From Deltaproteobacteria bacterium (GTDB lineage Bacteria > Myxococcota > Polyangia > Haliangiales > Haliangiaceae): a DNA stretch of 21,281 nucleotides. The DNA lies in contig JAGSPR010000126.1 of NCBI GenBank assembly GCA_018262455.1, positions 1 through 21,281 of the forward strand, read 5' to 3'. The position numbers and the translations under genes were made by a program. Shown here piece by piece: positions 7,905 through 14,500 of this stretch (its first letter is position 1; each line of letters starts with the position of its first letter). The notes under the pieces are model-generated. The model ran no database searches, was not told the origin of the DNA, and saw only the letters and a program-made list of their open reading frames with translations.

Positions 7905-8674
7905 CAGAACGCGCCCGTCCAGGCCACCTGACCGCCGTGCGGGTCGGGGACGAACGACACCGCGCTCGTGCGACCACCGGTGCCGAGATAGTAGACGTAC
8001 CCACCGGTGGCCACACCGATGGCCCCGACGATGGTGAACGCGAGCGCGCGGAGGTTGTCGCGCTTGCCGTCTCGCTCGAGCTGCGCGTGAGCATCGTCCC
8101 AGGTACCGCCGGCCGCGAAGAACTCGTCGATCTTGGTCGATGCGGACCGGGCCTGGAGCCCGAAGTACAGGCCGAGCATGGCCGAACCCACCCCGACGCC
8201 ACCCACGGCGAGTCCGGCGAACCGCATGCCCCTGCCGGGGTCGGCATCGTGCTCGCCCAGGCGCACGATGGGTGGTGGGGTGGTTCGCGAGATCGAGTCG
8301 ACGTGGGGTTCGGGTGGCCGAGCGCGGTTGACACACTCCTCCATCGCCGTGATGTGTCGATTGGCGACATCCACGTTCGGTGCGTCAGGCGCCGCCTGCA
8401 CATAGGCTCGGTAGGCCTCGAGCGCGTGTGCACATTGGTTCGCGAGCCGGTACGCGTGCGCGAGGTTGAACAAGATGCCGGGGGCGGGGACCAGCTTGTA
8501 GGCCTCCTCGTACGCCGCGATGGCGGCGGGGTAGTCCCCGGCGCTGTACTGCCGGAGTCCCTCGTCGTGCAGCTGCTTGGCGCGGTCTTGCGGCGTGGGA
8601 TTGTCGGCACGCGCCGGACCCGCGAAGCACGCGAGTGCGACGAGCGCGAGCACCAGCGTGCGAGGCTCGGTCAT
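7904..8674 (-). CDS. TPR-repeat membrane-associated protein
   Basis: The 256-residue protein has a signal peptide (cleavage near ARA-D, residue 23) and tetratricopeptide-type helices at about 33-97, including GDYPAAIAAYEEAYKLVPAP. A Pro-rich linker and two Gly-rich hydrophobic helices (about 151-173 and 209-231) follow. TPR domains mediate protein-protein contacts; this one probably faces the periplasm. This layout beside a PEGA Ser/Thr kinase is common in myxobacteria, and the pair may form a signalling or envelope complex. The ATG overlaps the kinase stop (ATGA), so translation is coupled. The partner and exact role are unknown. Confidence 0.75.
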   Translation of the reverse strand: MTEPRTLVLALVALACFAGPARADNPTPQDRAKQLHDEGLRQYSAGDYPAAIAAYEEAYKLVPAPGILFNLAHAYRLANQCAHALEAYRAYVQAAPDAPNVDVANRHITAMEECVNRARPPEPHVDSISRTTPPPIVRLGEHDADPGRGMRFAGLAVGGVGVGSAMLGLYFGLQARSASTKIDEFFAAGGTWDDAHAQLERDGKRDNLRALAFTIVGAIGVATGGYVYYLGTGGRTSAVSFVPDPHGGQVAWTGAF

Positions 8675-10230
8675 GTGCCACCTGGTCGAAATGGATCCGA
8701 GATCGGCGCGTTGGGATCCGGATTCTGTTTGGTCGGAGGATTCACCGGAGGTTCGGCAGGGGGCAACGCGAGCTTCGGGGGTCCGGCCGGAGGCGTTGGG
8801 TCCTTGCCCCCGGGCTTGACGTTGCCGGGTCGGACCGGCTTGCCGGAGTGCACGTGCTTCTGCAGCGGCATCACGACCAGCTTGCGTTCCTGGGCGCGGA
8901 CTTCCTGATCGATCTCGATGCCGTCGTAGCCTGCGAGCTCCACGCGGACCCGGTGACGTCCGGCGGGAAGCGAGAACGTGGAAGGAGCGCGCCGCGCCGG
9001 ACCGCCATCGACCGTCACCCAGCCGCCGCGGGGAATCGACTCGACCTCGAGGTCGCCTGTGGCAGGGATGGGCGTGACGATGGGCGTGACGATGGGCGAG
9101 GTGGTGGGCACCGACGCCGGCGCGACCTTCGGGGGCGAGGTCTCGCTCGCGGCCACCGGCGGTGCAGCCAGCTTCGGCGACGAGGGCGCCTCCGGGCTGG
9201 CAACCTCGCCACGCCGGGACAGGACCACCGCGACGGTCGTGGCGCTGACCGCGAGCGCTGCCAGCGCTGCCAGCCAGGGCCAGCTGCGGCGCGAGCCCCG
9301 CACTCGCACCGTCTCGATCGGAGCGACCCCGAGCTGCATCGGAGGGTGCGCGTTCGGCTCGGTCGACTCCGTCGACAAGGCGGCCGCGAACTGCTCGGCG
9401 CTCTGGAACCGGTGCGCGGGATCCTTGTTGAGCGCATGGTGCACCGCGCTCACGAGCCTGGCGGAGAGGTCCGGTCGGATCACGCCGAGGTCGGGCGGTG
9501 GCGACGTCAGGAGCTGGGCCGCGAGCATCGCGTACGTGGCGCCATCAAACGGTGGCCGTCCGGCGAGCAACTCGTACAGGATCACGCCGCACGCGTAGAG
9601 ATCGCACGGCCGACCGGTCCGCTGCCCCATCGCCTGTTCGGGCGCCATGTAGGCGGGCGTTCCCATCACCACTCCCGTCGAGGTCAGCTTGGTCATCGCG
9701 ACCTGCTCGTCGAGATCGACCACCTTGGAGATCCCGAAGTCGAGCAGCTTGACGAAGTCACCCGGCTCGCCGTCGGGGTCGAGGAAGATGTTATCGGGCT
9801 TGAGGTCGCGATGGATGATGCCCTTGGCATGCGCCGCCCCCACCCCGCGGAGGACCTGCCGGATGATGTGGAGGGCGCGCGGCACGGGCATGGGGCCGGT
9901 CGTCTCGATCACCTGCGAGAGCGGGAACCCGCTCAGGAGCTCCATCACGACGAACGAGTGCCCGGCGGGGGTGAGTCCGAGATCGCTGACATCGACGATG
10001 TGGGGGTTGCCGATCCGGCTTGCCGCGAGCGCTTCGCGGTGGAACCGCGCGACCGCCTCCTTGTCGTGCGCGTACCTGTCACGCATCATCTTGATCGCGA
10101 CCCGCTTGGCGAGCCCGATGTGCTCGGCCTCGTAGACGATCCCCATGCCGCCGTCGCCGATCGGCCGGAGCACGCGGTACTTGTCGGCGAGCACCAGGCC
10201 GATCAAGGAGTCAGACACGGCGGCCGTCAC
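8671..10230 (-). CDS. Membrane Ser/Thr protein kinase (PknB-like) with PEGA domain
   Basis: The 519-residue protein is a Hanks-type kinase (about 18-285). It has the glycine loop IGDGGMG (24-30), catalytic Lys47, HRDLKPDN with Asp142, DFG at 164-166 and APE at 196-198, so it should be active. One membrane helix (about 318-337) leads to a Pro/Ser linker and then a PEGA domain (about 393-455), with a Pro-rich tail to the end. PEGA domains are thought to contact envelope structures. The start is GTG with no clear Shine-Dalgarno; another GTG four codons on is possible. It heads an operon with the TPR protein and the Cys-rich lipoprotein. Substrates are unknown. Confidence 0.92.
   Translation of the reverse strand: MTAAVSDSLIGLVLADKYRVLRPIGDGGMGIVYEAEHIGLAKRVAIKMMRDRYAHDKEAVARFHREALAASRIGNPHIVDVSDLGLTPAGHSFVVMELLSGFPLSQVIETTGPMPVPRALHIIRQVLRGVGAAHAKGIIHRDLKPDNIFLDPDGEPGDFVKLLDFGISKVVDLDEQVAMTKLTSTGVVMGTPAYMAPEQAMGQRTGRPCDLYACGVILYELLAGRPPFDGATYAMLAAQLLTSPPPDLGVIRPDLSARLVSAVHHALNKDPAHRFQSAEQFAAALSTESTEPNAHPPMQLGVAPIETVRVRGSRRSWPWLAALAALAVSATTVAVVLSRRGEVASPEAPSSPKLAAPPVAASETSPPKVAPASVPTTSPIVTPIVTPIPATGDLEVESIPRGGWVTVDGGPARRAPSTFSLPAGRHRVRVELAGYDGIEIDQEVRAQERKLVVMPLQKHVHSGKPVRPGNVKPGGKDPTPPAGPPKLALPPAEPPVNPPTKQNPDPNAPISDPFRPGGT
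9067..9098. repeat. 12-bp tandem repeat inside the kinase gene
   Basis: The unit GATGGGCGTGAC occurs about 2.7 times in a row. It encodes repeated Pro-Ile-Val-Thr in the linker between the membrane helix and the PEGA domain. The 12-bp unit keeps the frame, so copy number may vary between strains and change linker length. Confidence 0.7.
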
Positions 10231-10461
10231 GGGGCGTAAAGGTAGTCCATCGGACCCCTGAATGCCTGCCGAATGAGAGCCGGCCCGAGCGAGCGCGGCG
10301 CTGCTCGCTGACCGCGTGCATGGCGAGCGCTCGAACCACGGGTCAGGTCACGGTGTTGGGGTTAATGACGTCGGTTCGCGAGACCCGGGCTGCGCCGGAG
10401 GTTCGAGACAACCGTCACGATCGACGAGGCTGCGCACCCCGTGCACGGCGAGCTGGTGGCG

Positions 10462-10476
10462 ACGCATGGCTTGCGC
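10462..10476 (+). promoter_or_regulatory. Shared 15-bp motif upstream of the hemerythrin-like gene
   Basis: ACGCATGGCTTGCGC agrees at 12 of 15 positions with the perfect inverted repeat upstream of hemN (GCGCAAGGATTGCGC). Its centre is about 75 bp upstream of the predicted sigma-54 transcription start. The regulator is not identified. Confidence 0.4.
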
Positions 10477-10517
10477 GGTGCCGTGCGCCGTCGTCGCATG
10501 TGCGAGTCGTTCCTGGC

Positions 10518-10533
10518 TGGCCTGACCCTTGCG
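10518..10533 (+). promoter_or_regulatory. Sigma-54-like -24/-12 element of the hemerythrin-like gene
   Basis: TGGCCTG-ACCC-TTGCG keeps the GG and GC doublets and the exact spacing of sigma-54 promoters. The -12 C is at 10532, 15 nt before ATG 10547, so the message would be nearly leaderless. Confidence 0.5.
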
Positions 10534-10546
10534 ATCGATCACTTTC

Positions 10547-10993
10547 ATGCCCATGAACGCGACCGAAGCCCGCACCAGGTTGCTCGCCCAACACCAGCAC
10601 CTTCGTGCGCACCTCGACGCGTGCATCCGGCTCGCCCACCAGCTTCGCTCCGACGAGCTCGCCGGGCCCGCGCTCGACATGGCCCTCGACCGGTTGCGTA
10701 ATGATTTCGCGACCCACAACCAGGCCGAGACCGCGATCGTCCGCCAGCTGCTCCACGGGCCATCAGCGTGGAGCTCACTGCTCGTCGATCGCATGCTCGA
10801 AGAGCACATCGCCGAGCACGCCGCGTTCTGGGAGCTGCTGACGGGCACACGCACCGAGGTCGCCGGGCGGATCGAGGAGCTCGCGGACGAGCTCGATGCG
10901 CACATGGCCGCCGAGGAGCGCACCTTCCTCAGTCCGGTCACGCTCCACGACGACGTGATCCGGGACCGCAATCGCGAGGAGCTCGCCGACTGA
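10547..10993 (+). CDS. Hemerythrin-like (HHE) cation-binding protein
   Basis: The 148-residue four-helix protein has the full di-iron ligand pattern of hemerythrin-like domains: His16, His57 with Glu61 (HNQAE), His87 with His91 (HIAEH), and His119 with Glu123 or 124 (HMAAEE). Such proteins bind oxygen or NO, or store or sense iron; the exact role is not known. It is cytoplasmic, with no signal. ATG 10547 is preferred over ATG 10553 because its distance from the sigma-54-like element matches other genes here; no Shine-Dalgarno precedes either. A shorter paralogue lies behind hemN. It converges on hsp20, sharing a terminator stem. Confidence 0.88.
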   Translation: MPMNATEARTRLLAQHQHLRAHLDACIRLAHQLRSDELAGPALDMALDRLRNDFATHNQAETAIVRQLLHGPSAWSSLLVDRMLEEHIAEHAAFWELLTGTRTEVAGRIEELADELDAHMAAEERTFLSPVTLHDDVIRDRNREELAD

Positions 10994-11014
10994 GGTCAGG
11001 CGCGCGGACCTCAG
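10990..11014. terminator. Bidirectional terminator stem containing both stop codons
   Basis: CTGAGGTC at 10990-10997 and GACCTCAG at 11007-11014 form a perfect 8-bp stem with a 9-nt loop. The TGA stop codons of the hemerythrin-like gene and of hsp20 lie inside opposite arms. There is no T-tract, so its strength as a terminator is uncertain. Confidence 0.55.
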
Positions 11015-11493
11015 GACTTGGGCTCGCTGCCGGTCTTCACGGTCACGGTCTTGGTCTGCGCGGCGCTCAGCTTCGGCACCGTCACGCTGAGCACGCCATC
11101 CTTGAGCTGCGCGACCACGTGGTCGGTATCGAAGCCTTCGGGCAGTGTGAACATGCGCTGGAAGCTGCCGTACGACCGCTCGAACGTGTAGTAGGTGTCG
11201 GTCTTCTCCTTGTGCTCGACCTCGCGCTTGCCGCTGATCGCGAGGCGGTTGCCAGTCAGCTTGACCTCGACATCGGATTCCTTGATGCCGGGCAGGTCCG
11301 CCTTGAACACGAAGCCCTCCTTGGTCTCCTTCACCTCGAATGCGGGGTTGAACGTCAGCTCGTAGCCGGGACCTGTCCACGTGGGCGCCATTTCCTGCGC
11401 GGGATCCCAGCGCAGGAGGTCCTGCATCCAGCGAAACGGGTTCCGGGTAGACGACAGCTGTTGATCATCGGGACGACGAATGATGTTCGACAT
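11011..11493 (-). CDS. Hsp20/alpha-crystallin family small heat-shock protein
   Basis: This ATP-independent holdase keeps unfolding proteins soluble. The 160-residue product has an alpha-crystallin domain from about 49 to 145, with ADLPGIKESDVEV (65-77), NRLAISGKRE (82-91) and the signature GVLSVTVPK (133-141). A short C-terminal V-T-V (150-152) could serve as the I/V-x-I/V oligomerisation motif. ATG 11493 is chosen because AAAGGAG lies 7 nt upstream and the domain architecture fits; an open frame continues upstream without support. A sigma-54-like element with TTGCT lies before the Shine-Dalgarno. Its position beside hemerythrin-like and universal-stress genes suggests a general or low-oxygen stress role. 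Confidence 0.93.
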   Translation of the reverse strand: MSNIIRRPDDQQLSSTRNPFRWMQDLLRWDPAQEMAPTWTGPGYELTFNPAFEVKETKEGFVFKADLPGIKESDVEVKLTGNRLAISGKREVEHKEKTDTYYTFERSYGSFQRMFTLPEGFDTDHVVAQLKDGVLSVTVPKLSAAQTKTVTVKTGSEPKS

Positions 11494-11523
11494 GACATGA
11501 CTCCTTTCCCGCCCGTCCACGGC

Positions 11524-11539
11524 AGCAAACGACAGTCCA
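11524..11539 (-). promoter_or_regulatory. Sigma-54-like -24/-12 element of hsp20
   Basis: Minus-strand TGGACTG-TCGT-TTGCT has a perfect -12 element and the GG of the -24 element at correct spacing, though the rest of the -24 box is weaker. The predicted start near 11513 gives a leader of about 20 nt that includes the Shine-Dalgarno. Confidence 0.5.
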
Positions 11540-11597
11540 GCTCCACTGGCACCTGAGGCCCGAGATCGCGAGCGACTTGCGGCAACGCTTCCGCCCC

Positions 11598-11612
11598 GCG
11601 CGAACGCTGCGC
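11598..11612 (-). promoter_or_regulatory. Weak copy of the shared 15-bp motif between hsp20 and the lipoprotein gene
   Basis: Minus-strand GCGCAGCGTTCGCGC agrees with the hemN-upstream motif at 11 of 15 positions. Its centre is about 92 bp before the predicted hsp20 start and about 62 bp before the predicted start of the divergent lipoprotein gene. These distances resemble those at hemN and ccoNO. The match alone would not be convincing. Confidence 0.22.
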
Positions 11613-11640
11613 GATCTCGCGCTCGAGCTGAACCTGGATC

Positions 11641-11656
11641 GCGCACGGCTCTTGCT
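11641..11656 (+). promoter_or_regulatory. Sigma-54-like -24/-12 element of the lipoprotein-usp unit
   Basis: GCGCACG-GCTC-TTGCT has a perfect -12 element and GCACG of the -24 box, but one base of the key GG is C. The -12 C (11655) is 14 nt before ATG 11669. If real, it rules out the alternative GTG start at 11657. Confidence 0.35.
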
Positions 11657-11668
11657 GTGACCAGCATC

Positions 11669-12316
11669 ATGCGCACCCTCCTCCTCCTCGCCGCCGTGCT
11701 GGCGGCCTGCGCCGCGACGCCACCGCCGACCGCCGACCGCCATCCGGGCTCGCGCGGGATGCGCGCGGACGACCACCTCGATGCCGCGCGCGAGCATGCG
11801 CGACGCGCCGACGAGCTGTCGCGCTGGCCCGACGCGCGCCGTCAACCTCCCGGCGCGTTCACCGATTCGAGCTCCGGGATCTGGTACCGCTCGCTAGACA
11901 CCTCGCACGAACACGATCACCTCGCCGCGGCGCACCGCGCCTCTGCCGCGAGCCTGCACACGGAATATACCGCGGCCTGCTCCACCACCCCGGCCGACGA
12001 GATCTCGGTCTCACCGCTGCAGCAGTTCGGCATCGGCGGCTCGCCGACCGCGAACGGGGTCGTCGTGTACCTCACGCCGGCCGCCGGCCCTCCTGACCGC
12101 CTGCTGGCGCGGCTGCGTTGTCATCGCGCCTGGATGATGCTCAGCGAGAGCGGGATGGACGATTGCCCGCTCGATCTGTCGAAGATCGAGATCCACGCCC
12201 ACGGTGACGCGAACGGCATCTCCGTCGAGATCACGACTCCCGAGCCCAAGCTCGTACCCGAGCTGCAACGCCGCGCTGCCCACGATCTCGAGATCGCCGC
12301 GAGCCACCCGCACTGA
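11669..12316 (+). CDS. Lipoprotein of unknown function upstream of the universal stress gene
   Basis: The 215-residue product has a short lipoprotein signal, MRTLLLLAAVLAAC, with lipobox Cys14. A charged N-terminal region holds a His-rich segment HEHDHLAAAHR (80-90), and a folded part (about 100-215) has cysteines at 104, 151 and 166 and an IEIHAHGDANGISVEI strand pair near the end. From memory it resembles unnamed lipoproteins of myxobacteria with the same HLAAA and DCPL segments; no function is known to me. ATG 11669 is preferred; a GTG at 11657 is in frame and would add four residues. No Shine-Dalgarno is seen. The usp gene follows after 21 nt, so they probably share a transcript. Confidence 0.75.
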   Translation: MRTLLLLAAVLAACAATPPPTADRHPGSRGMRADDHLDAAREHARRADELSRWPDARRQPPGAFTDSSSGIWYRSLDTSHEHDHLAAAHRASAASLHTEYTAACSTTPADEISVSPLQQFGIGGSPTANGVVVYLTPAAGPPDRLLARLRCHRAWMMLSESGMDDCPLDLSKIEIHAHGDANGISVEITTPEPKLVPELQRRAAHDLEIAASHPH

Positions 12317-12337
12317 TCCGCGGTATGGGGGAACACC

Positions 12338-12835
12338 ATGGAGAGCTCGAAGCTTCCGCCGCCTGCCCGATTCTCGACGATGTGGCGCACCATCCTCGTG
12401 CCGCACGATTTCTCGGCGTGCGCCGACCACGCGGCCACGATCGCGTGCGACGCCGCGAAGGCGCACCAGGGCAAGGTCTTGCTGCTCCACGTGGTCGAGC
12501 TCCCGCCGCACTTCGGCCCCGACTCCACGCTCGTGCTCGGGAAGGGCTCGGAGACCCCGATGGGGATCCGGCAGTTCGCCGAGACGGCTGCAGCGTCCCA
12601 CCTCGACGAGCTCGCCGCCAAGCTCAGGACCCACGGGGTGGAGGTCAGCGCGTTCGTACGGGTCGGCCGCGCGATCGACGAGATCGATCGGTTCGTCGGC
12701 GAACACGCGGTCGGGGTGATCGTCATGGGGACCCACGGCCGGACCGGGCTGCGCCACCTGATGGCGGGGAGCGTCGCCGAGCGCGTGGTCCGGACGAGCC
12801 CGGTGCCGGTGGTGACCGTCCGGGGTTCCGAGTGA
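12338..12835 (+). CDS. Universal stress protein (UspA family)
   Basis: The 165-residue protein has one Usp domain starting at about residue 16 (WRTILVPHDFSACAD, Asp24). It ends with the ATP-binding signature GTHGRTGLRHLMAGS (131-145), which fits G-x2-G-x9-G-S, so it should be of the nucleotide-binding type. Usp proteins help cells survive starvation, oxidative or hypoxic stress; the partner here is unknown. ATG 12338 is supported by GGGGGA 5 nt upstream; an internal ATG at 12380 would start right at the domain. It lies behind the lipoprotein gene in the same direction. Confidence 0.92.
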   Translation: MESSKLPPPARFSTMWRTILVPHDFSACADHAATIACDAAKAHQGKVLLLHVVELPPHFGPDSTLVLGKGSETPMGIRQFAETAAASHLDELAAKLRTHGVEVSAFVRVGRAIDEIDRFVGEHAVGVIVMGTHGRTGLRHLMAGSVAERVVRTSPVPVVTVRGSE

Positions 12836-12848
12836 CGCGAACCGCGGG

Positions 12849-12956
12849 CTAGTGCATCAGCACGACGACCAGCAGCATCACGAAGGCCACCGCGAAGGTG
12901 GTCCACATGATCACCATCACCGGGACCGTCCAGGAATCGCTACGGGGCCTCTCCAT
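12849..12956 (-). CDS. 35-residue single-pass membrane microprotein
   Basis: A minus-strand frame of 36 codons encodes a short charged head (MERPRSDSWT) and one continuous hydrophobic helix from about residue 11 to 34, ending LLVVVLMH. Nearly all of its third codon positions are G or C, as in the neighbouring genes, whereas the opposite strand would give an unlikely His-rich peptide. No Shine-Dalgarno is seen, but a strong sigma-54-like element lies 16 nt before the ATG, the same geometry as ccoNO. It is divergent from hemN and shares its upstream motif. Size and topology recall small oxidase subunits or other bacterial membrane microproteins, but I see no sequence match, so function is open. 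Confidence 0.6.
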   Translation of the reverse strand: MERPRSDSWTVPVMVIMWTTFAVAFVMLLVVVLMH

Positions 12957-12970
12957 GGACGTTCGGGATG

Positions 12971-12986
12971 AGCAGTTCTCGTGCCT
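12971..12986 (-). promoter_or_regulatory. Sigma-54-like -24/-12 element of the membrane microprotein
   Basis: Minus-strand AGGCACG-AGAA-CTGCT matches the sigma-54 consensus at 6 of 7 and 4 of 5 positions with exact spacing. The -12 C (12972) is 16 nt from the ATG at 12956. Confidence 0.55.
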
Positions 12987-13005
12987 GCGCTCGCCGAGTA
13001 GATCT

Positions 13006-13020
13006 GCGCAAGGATTGCGC
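13006..13020. promoter_or_regulatory. Perfect inverted-repeat motif between microprotein and hemN
   Basis: GCGCAA-GGA-TTGCGC has perfect 6-bp arms around a 3-bp centre, as expected for a dimeric regulator site. It is 14 of 15 identical to a site upstream of ccoNO. Its centre lies about 53 bp before the predicted microprotein start and about 92 bp before that of hemN, so it may serve both. Confidence 0.6.
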
Positions 13021-13078
13021 GGCTGTCACGAGCGGGGTTCGGGGAACGCTGGATGTGCGCGAATCGATGCGCCTGGCC

Positions 13079-13103
13079 GGGCACACGGCTTGATGTGGAT
13101 CAG
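13079..13103 (+). promoter_or_regulatory. hemN promoter region: sigma-54-like element overlapping an FNR-like box
   Basis: GGGCACA-CGGC-TTGAT (13079-13094) fits a sigma-54 promoter except that the invariant GC at -12 is GA. The same bases begin TTGATGTGGATCAG (13090-13103), which matches the FNR/ANR box TTGAT-N4-ATCAA at 9 of 10 positions. The two readings compete. An FNR activator site normally sits about 41 bp before the start, which would put transcription inside hemN, so activation by FNR from here is awkward. Confidence 0.4.
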
Positions 13104-13107
13104 GCCA

Positions 13108-14490
13108 ATGGTCCTGACGCGAACCGACGAGACGACCTCCTGCCTGGCGGAATGGTCCAGCCGCGGTCCGCGCTACACGAGCTATCCGCCCGCGACCGAG
13201 TTCGGACCGGTCCCCGAGGCGCGCGTGCTCCGCGAGCTGCAGACGATCGGAGAGACCAGCGAGCCGGTCGCTCTGTACGTCCACGTGCCGTTCTGCCGCA
13301 GCCTGTGCTGGTACTGCGGCTGCAACGTGATCCCGACGCGTGACCTGGCGCGCGGCATCGACTACGTCGATCAGCTCACGACCGAGATGGCGCTGATCGC
13401 GGGATCGTTGCGTTCGGCGCCGGTCACCGAGCTCGCCCTCGGCGGCGGCTCGCCGAACTTCCTGATGCCCAAGACGCTCCGCACGCTGATCGGTGCGGTC
13501 GATCGCTACTTCTCGGTGGCGCCCGATGCCCGCCGGTCGATCGAGCTCGATCCGCGCTCGACCACCAGCGCCCAGCTCGAGACCCTCACCGATCTCGGGT
13601 TCCGGGCGCTGAGCATGGGCGTGCAGGACTTCGCCGAGCCGGTCCAGGACGCGATCCATCGCCATCAGTCGGTCGTCCAGACCCGCTGGCTCGTCGAGCG
13701 CGCGCGGATGGGCGGCTTCACCGACATCAACATCGACATCGTCTACGGCCTGCCGCGACAGACCGAGCAGAGCTTCGCCACGACGCTCGATCACGTGCTC
13801 GCGCTCGAGCCCGATCGCGTGGCGCTGTTTGGCTACGCCCACCTGCCCTCCAAGATCCCGCACCAGCACCTGGTCGAGCGCGCCGGGCGCGTCCTCGACA
13901 GCTACGAGCGGTCGGGGCTGCTCCTGCTCGCGATCGAGAAGTTCGACAAGGCCGGCTACGTTCACCTCGGGCTCGATCACTTCGCCAGACCCGATTCGGC
14001 GCTCGCGAAGGCGTCACGCGCGGGGACGATGGTGAGGACGTTCCAGGGCTACGTCGAGCACCGAGCCGACGCGATCATCGGGGTCGGAACCTCGGCGATC
14101 TCGTCGACGCCGCGGATGCACTGGCAGAACCATCCCACCCTCCAGGCCTGGGAGCTCGCGATCTCGGAGCGCCGGGTGCCCGTCGAGCGCGGCTTCTTGC
14201 TCGACGATGACGATCGCGTCCGGGCTGCCCTCATCAATCGCCTGATGTGTGATGGCAGCCTCGATCTCGCCCGCATCGGCCGCGAGCACCAGCTCGAACC
14301 CGAGACCTACTTCGCCAGCGAGCTCGCCGCGATCGCCAAGCTGCCGGAGCTCGCGACCCATGACACGGCCACGCGCACCATCACGGCCACGCCGATCGGG
14401 CGGCTGCTCGTCCGCAACCTGTGCATGGTGTTCGACCGCTATCATCAGCAGCCCACCCCCGAGCTCCAGCGATACTCATCCACCATCTAG
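13108..14490 (+). CDS. hemN: Oxygen-independent coproporphyrinogen III dehydrogenase
   Basis: This radical SAM enzyme oxidatively decarboxylates coproporphyrinogen III to protoporphyrinogen IX without oxygen, so heme can be made under low oxygen. The 460-residue length matches E. coli HemN (457). The cluster motif CRSLCWYCGC gives Cys63, 67 and 70 plus Cys72, a spacing specific to HemN. GPRYTSYP, GGGSPNFL, LSMGVQDF, IYGLPRQT, DHFARPDSALA and a C-terminal LLVRNLCMVFD all fit true HemN rather than HemW. ATG 13108 puts 19 residues before GPRYTSYP, as in E. coli; the open frame extends further upstream through the promoter. It is followed after 10 nt by a hemerythrin-like gene and then by the cbb3 operon, whose hemes it would help supply. 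Confidence 0.95.
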   Translation: MVLTRTDETTSCLAEWSSRGPRYTSYPPATEFGPVPEARVLRELQTIGETSEPVALYVHVPFCRSLCWYCGCNVIPTRDLARGIDYVDQLTTEMALIAGSLRSAPVTELALGGGSPNFLMPKTLRTLIGAVDRYFSVAPDARRSIELDPRSTTSAQLETLTDLGFRALSMGVQDFAEPVQDAIHRHQSVVQTRWLVERARMGGFTDINIDIVYGLPRQTEQSFATTLDHVLALEPDRVALFGYAHLPSKIPHQHLVERAGRVLDSYERSGLLLLAIEKFDKAGYVHLGLDHFARPDSALAKASRAGTMVRTFQGYVEHRADAIIGVGTSAISSTPRMHWQNHPTLQAWELAISERRVPVERGFLLDDDDRVRAALINRLMCDGSLDLARIGREHQLEPETYFASELAAIAKLPELATHDTATRTITATPIGRLLVRNLCMVFDRYHQQPTPELQRYSSTI

Positions 14491-14500
14491 AGAGGACGCG

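Larger units (their letters stand above)
10231..10546. other. Divergent intergenic region between kinase and hemerythrin-like gene
   Basis: This gap of 316 bp holds a 7-bp inverted repeat AGCGAGC/GCTCGCT (10288-10309, 8-nt loop) about 60 bp before the kinase start. Near its right end are the shared 15-bp motif and a sigma-54-like promoter for the hemerythrin-like gene, listed separately. A degenerate left half of the motif (GTGCACGG, from 10441) lies exactly 21 bp before the better copy. I see no convincing kinase promoter and no credible small gene. Confidence 0.6.

Noticed and set aside
10529..10542. FNR-like sequence TTGCGATCGATCAC just before the hemerythrin start
   Set aside because: It matches TTGAT-N4-ATCAA at only 7 of 10 positions, and its first part is better explained as the -12 element of the sigma-54-like promoter.
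11496..11660. Plus-strand open frame ending in a GTGA overlap before the lipoprotein gene
   Set aside because: Its end looks helix-like, but there is no ATG or GTG start, it lies over the hsp20 promoter, and no family is recognised. It could be a gene remnant, but this is not supported.
12855..12970. Plus-strand His-rich peptide in the gap between usp and hemN
   Set aside because: It is the complement of the Met/Val-rich microprotein helix. Its third positions are not G/C-rich, unlike the opposite strand, so the minus-strand reading is preferred.
13005..13020. The 15-bp motif itself read as a sigma-54 promoter because it contains TTGC
   Set aside because: The GG doublet is not found at the required distance before TTGC in either the hemN or the ccoNO copy, and the perfect arms fit a dimer-binding site better.
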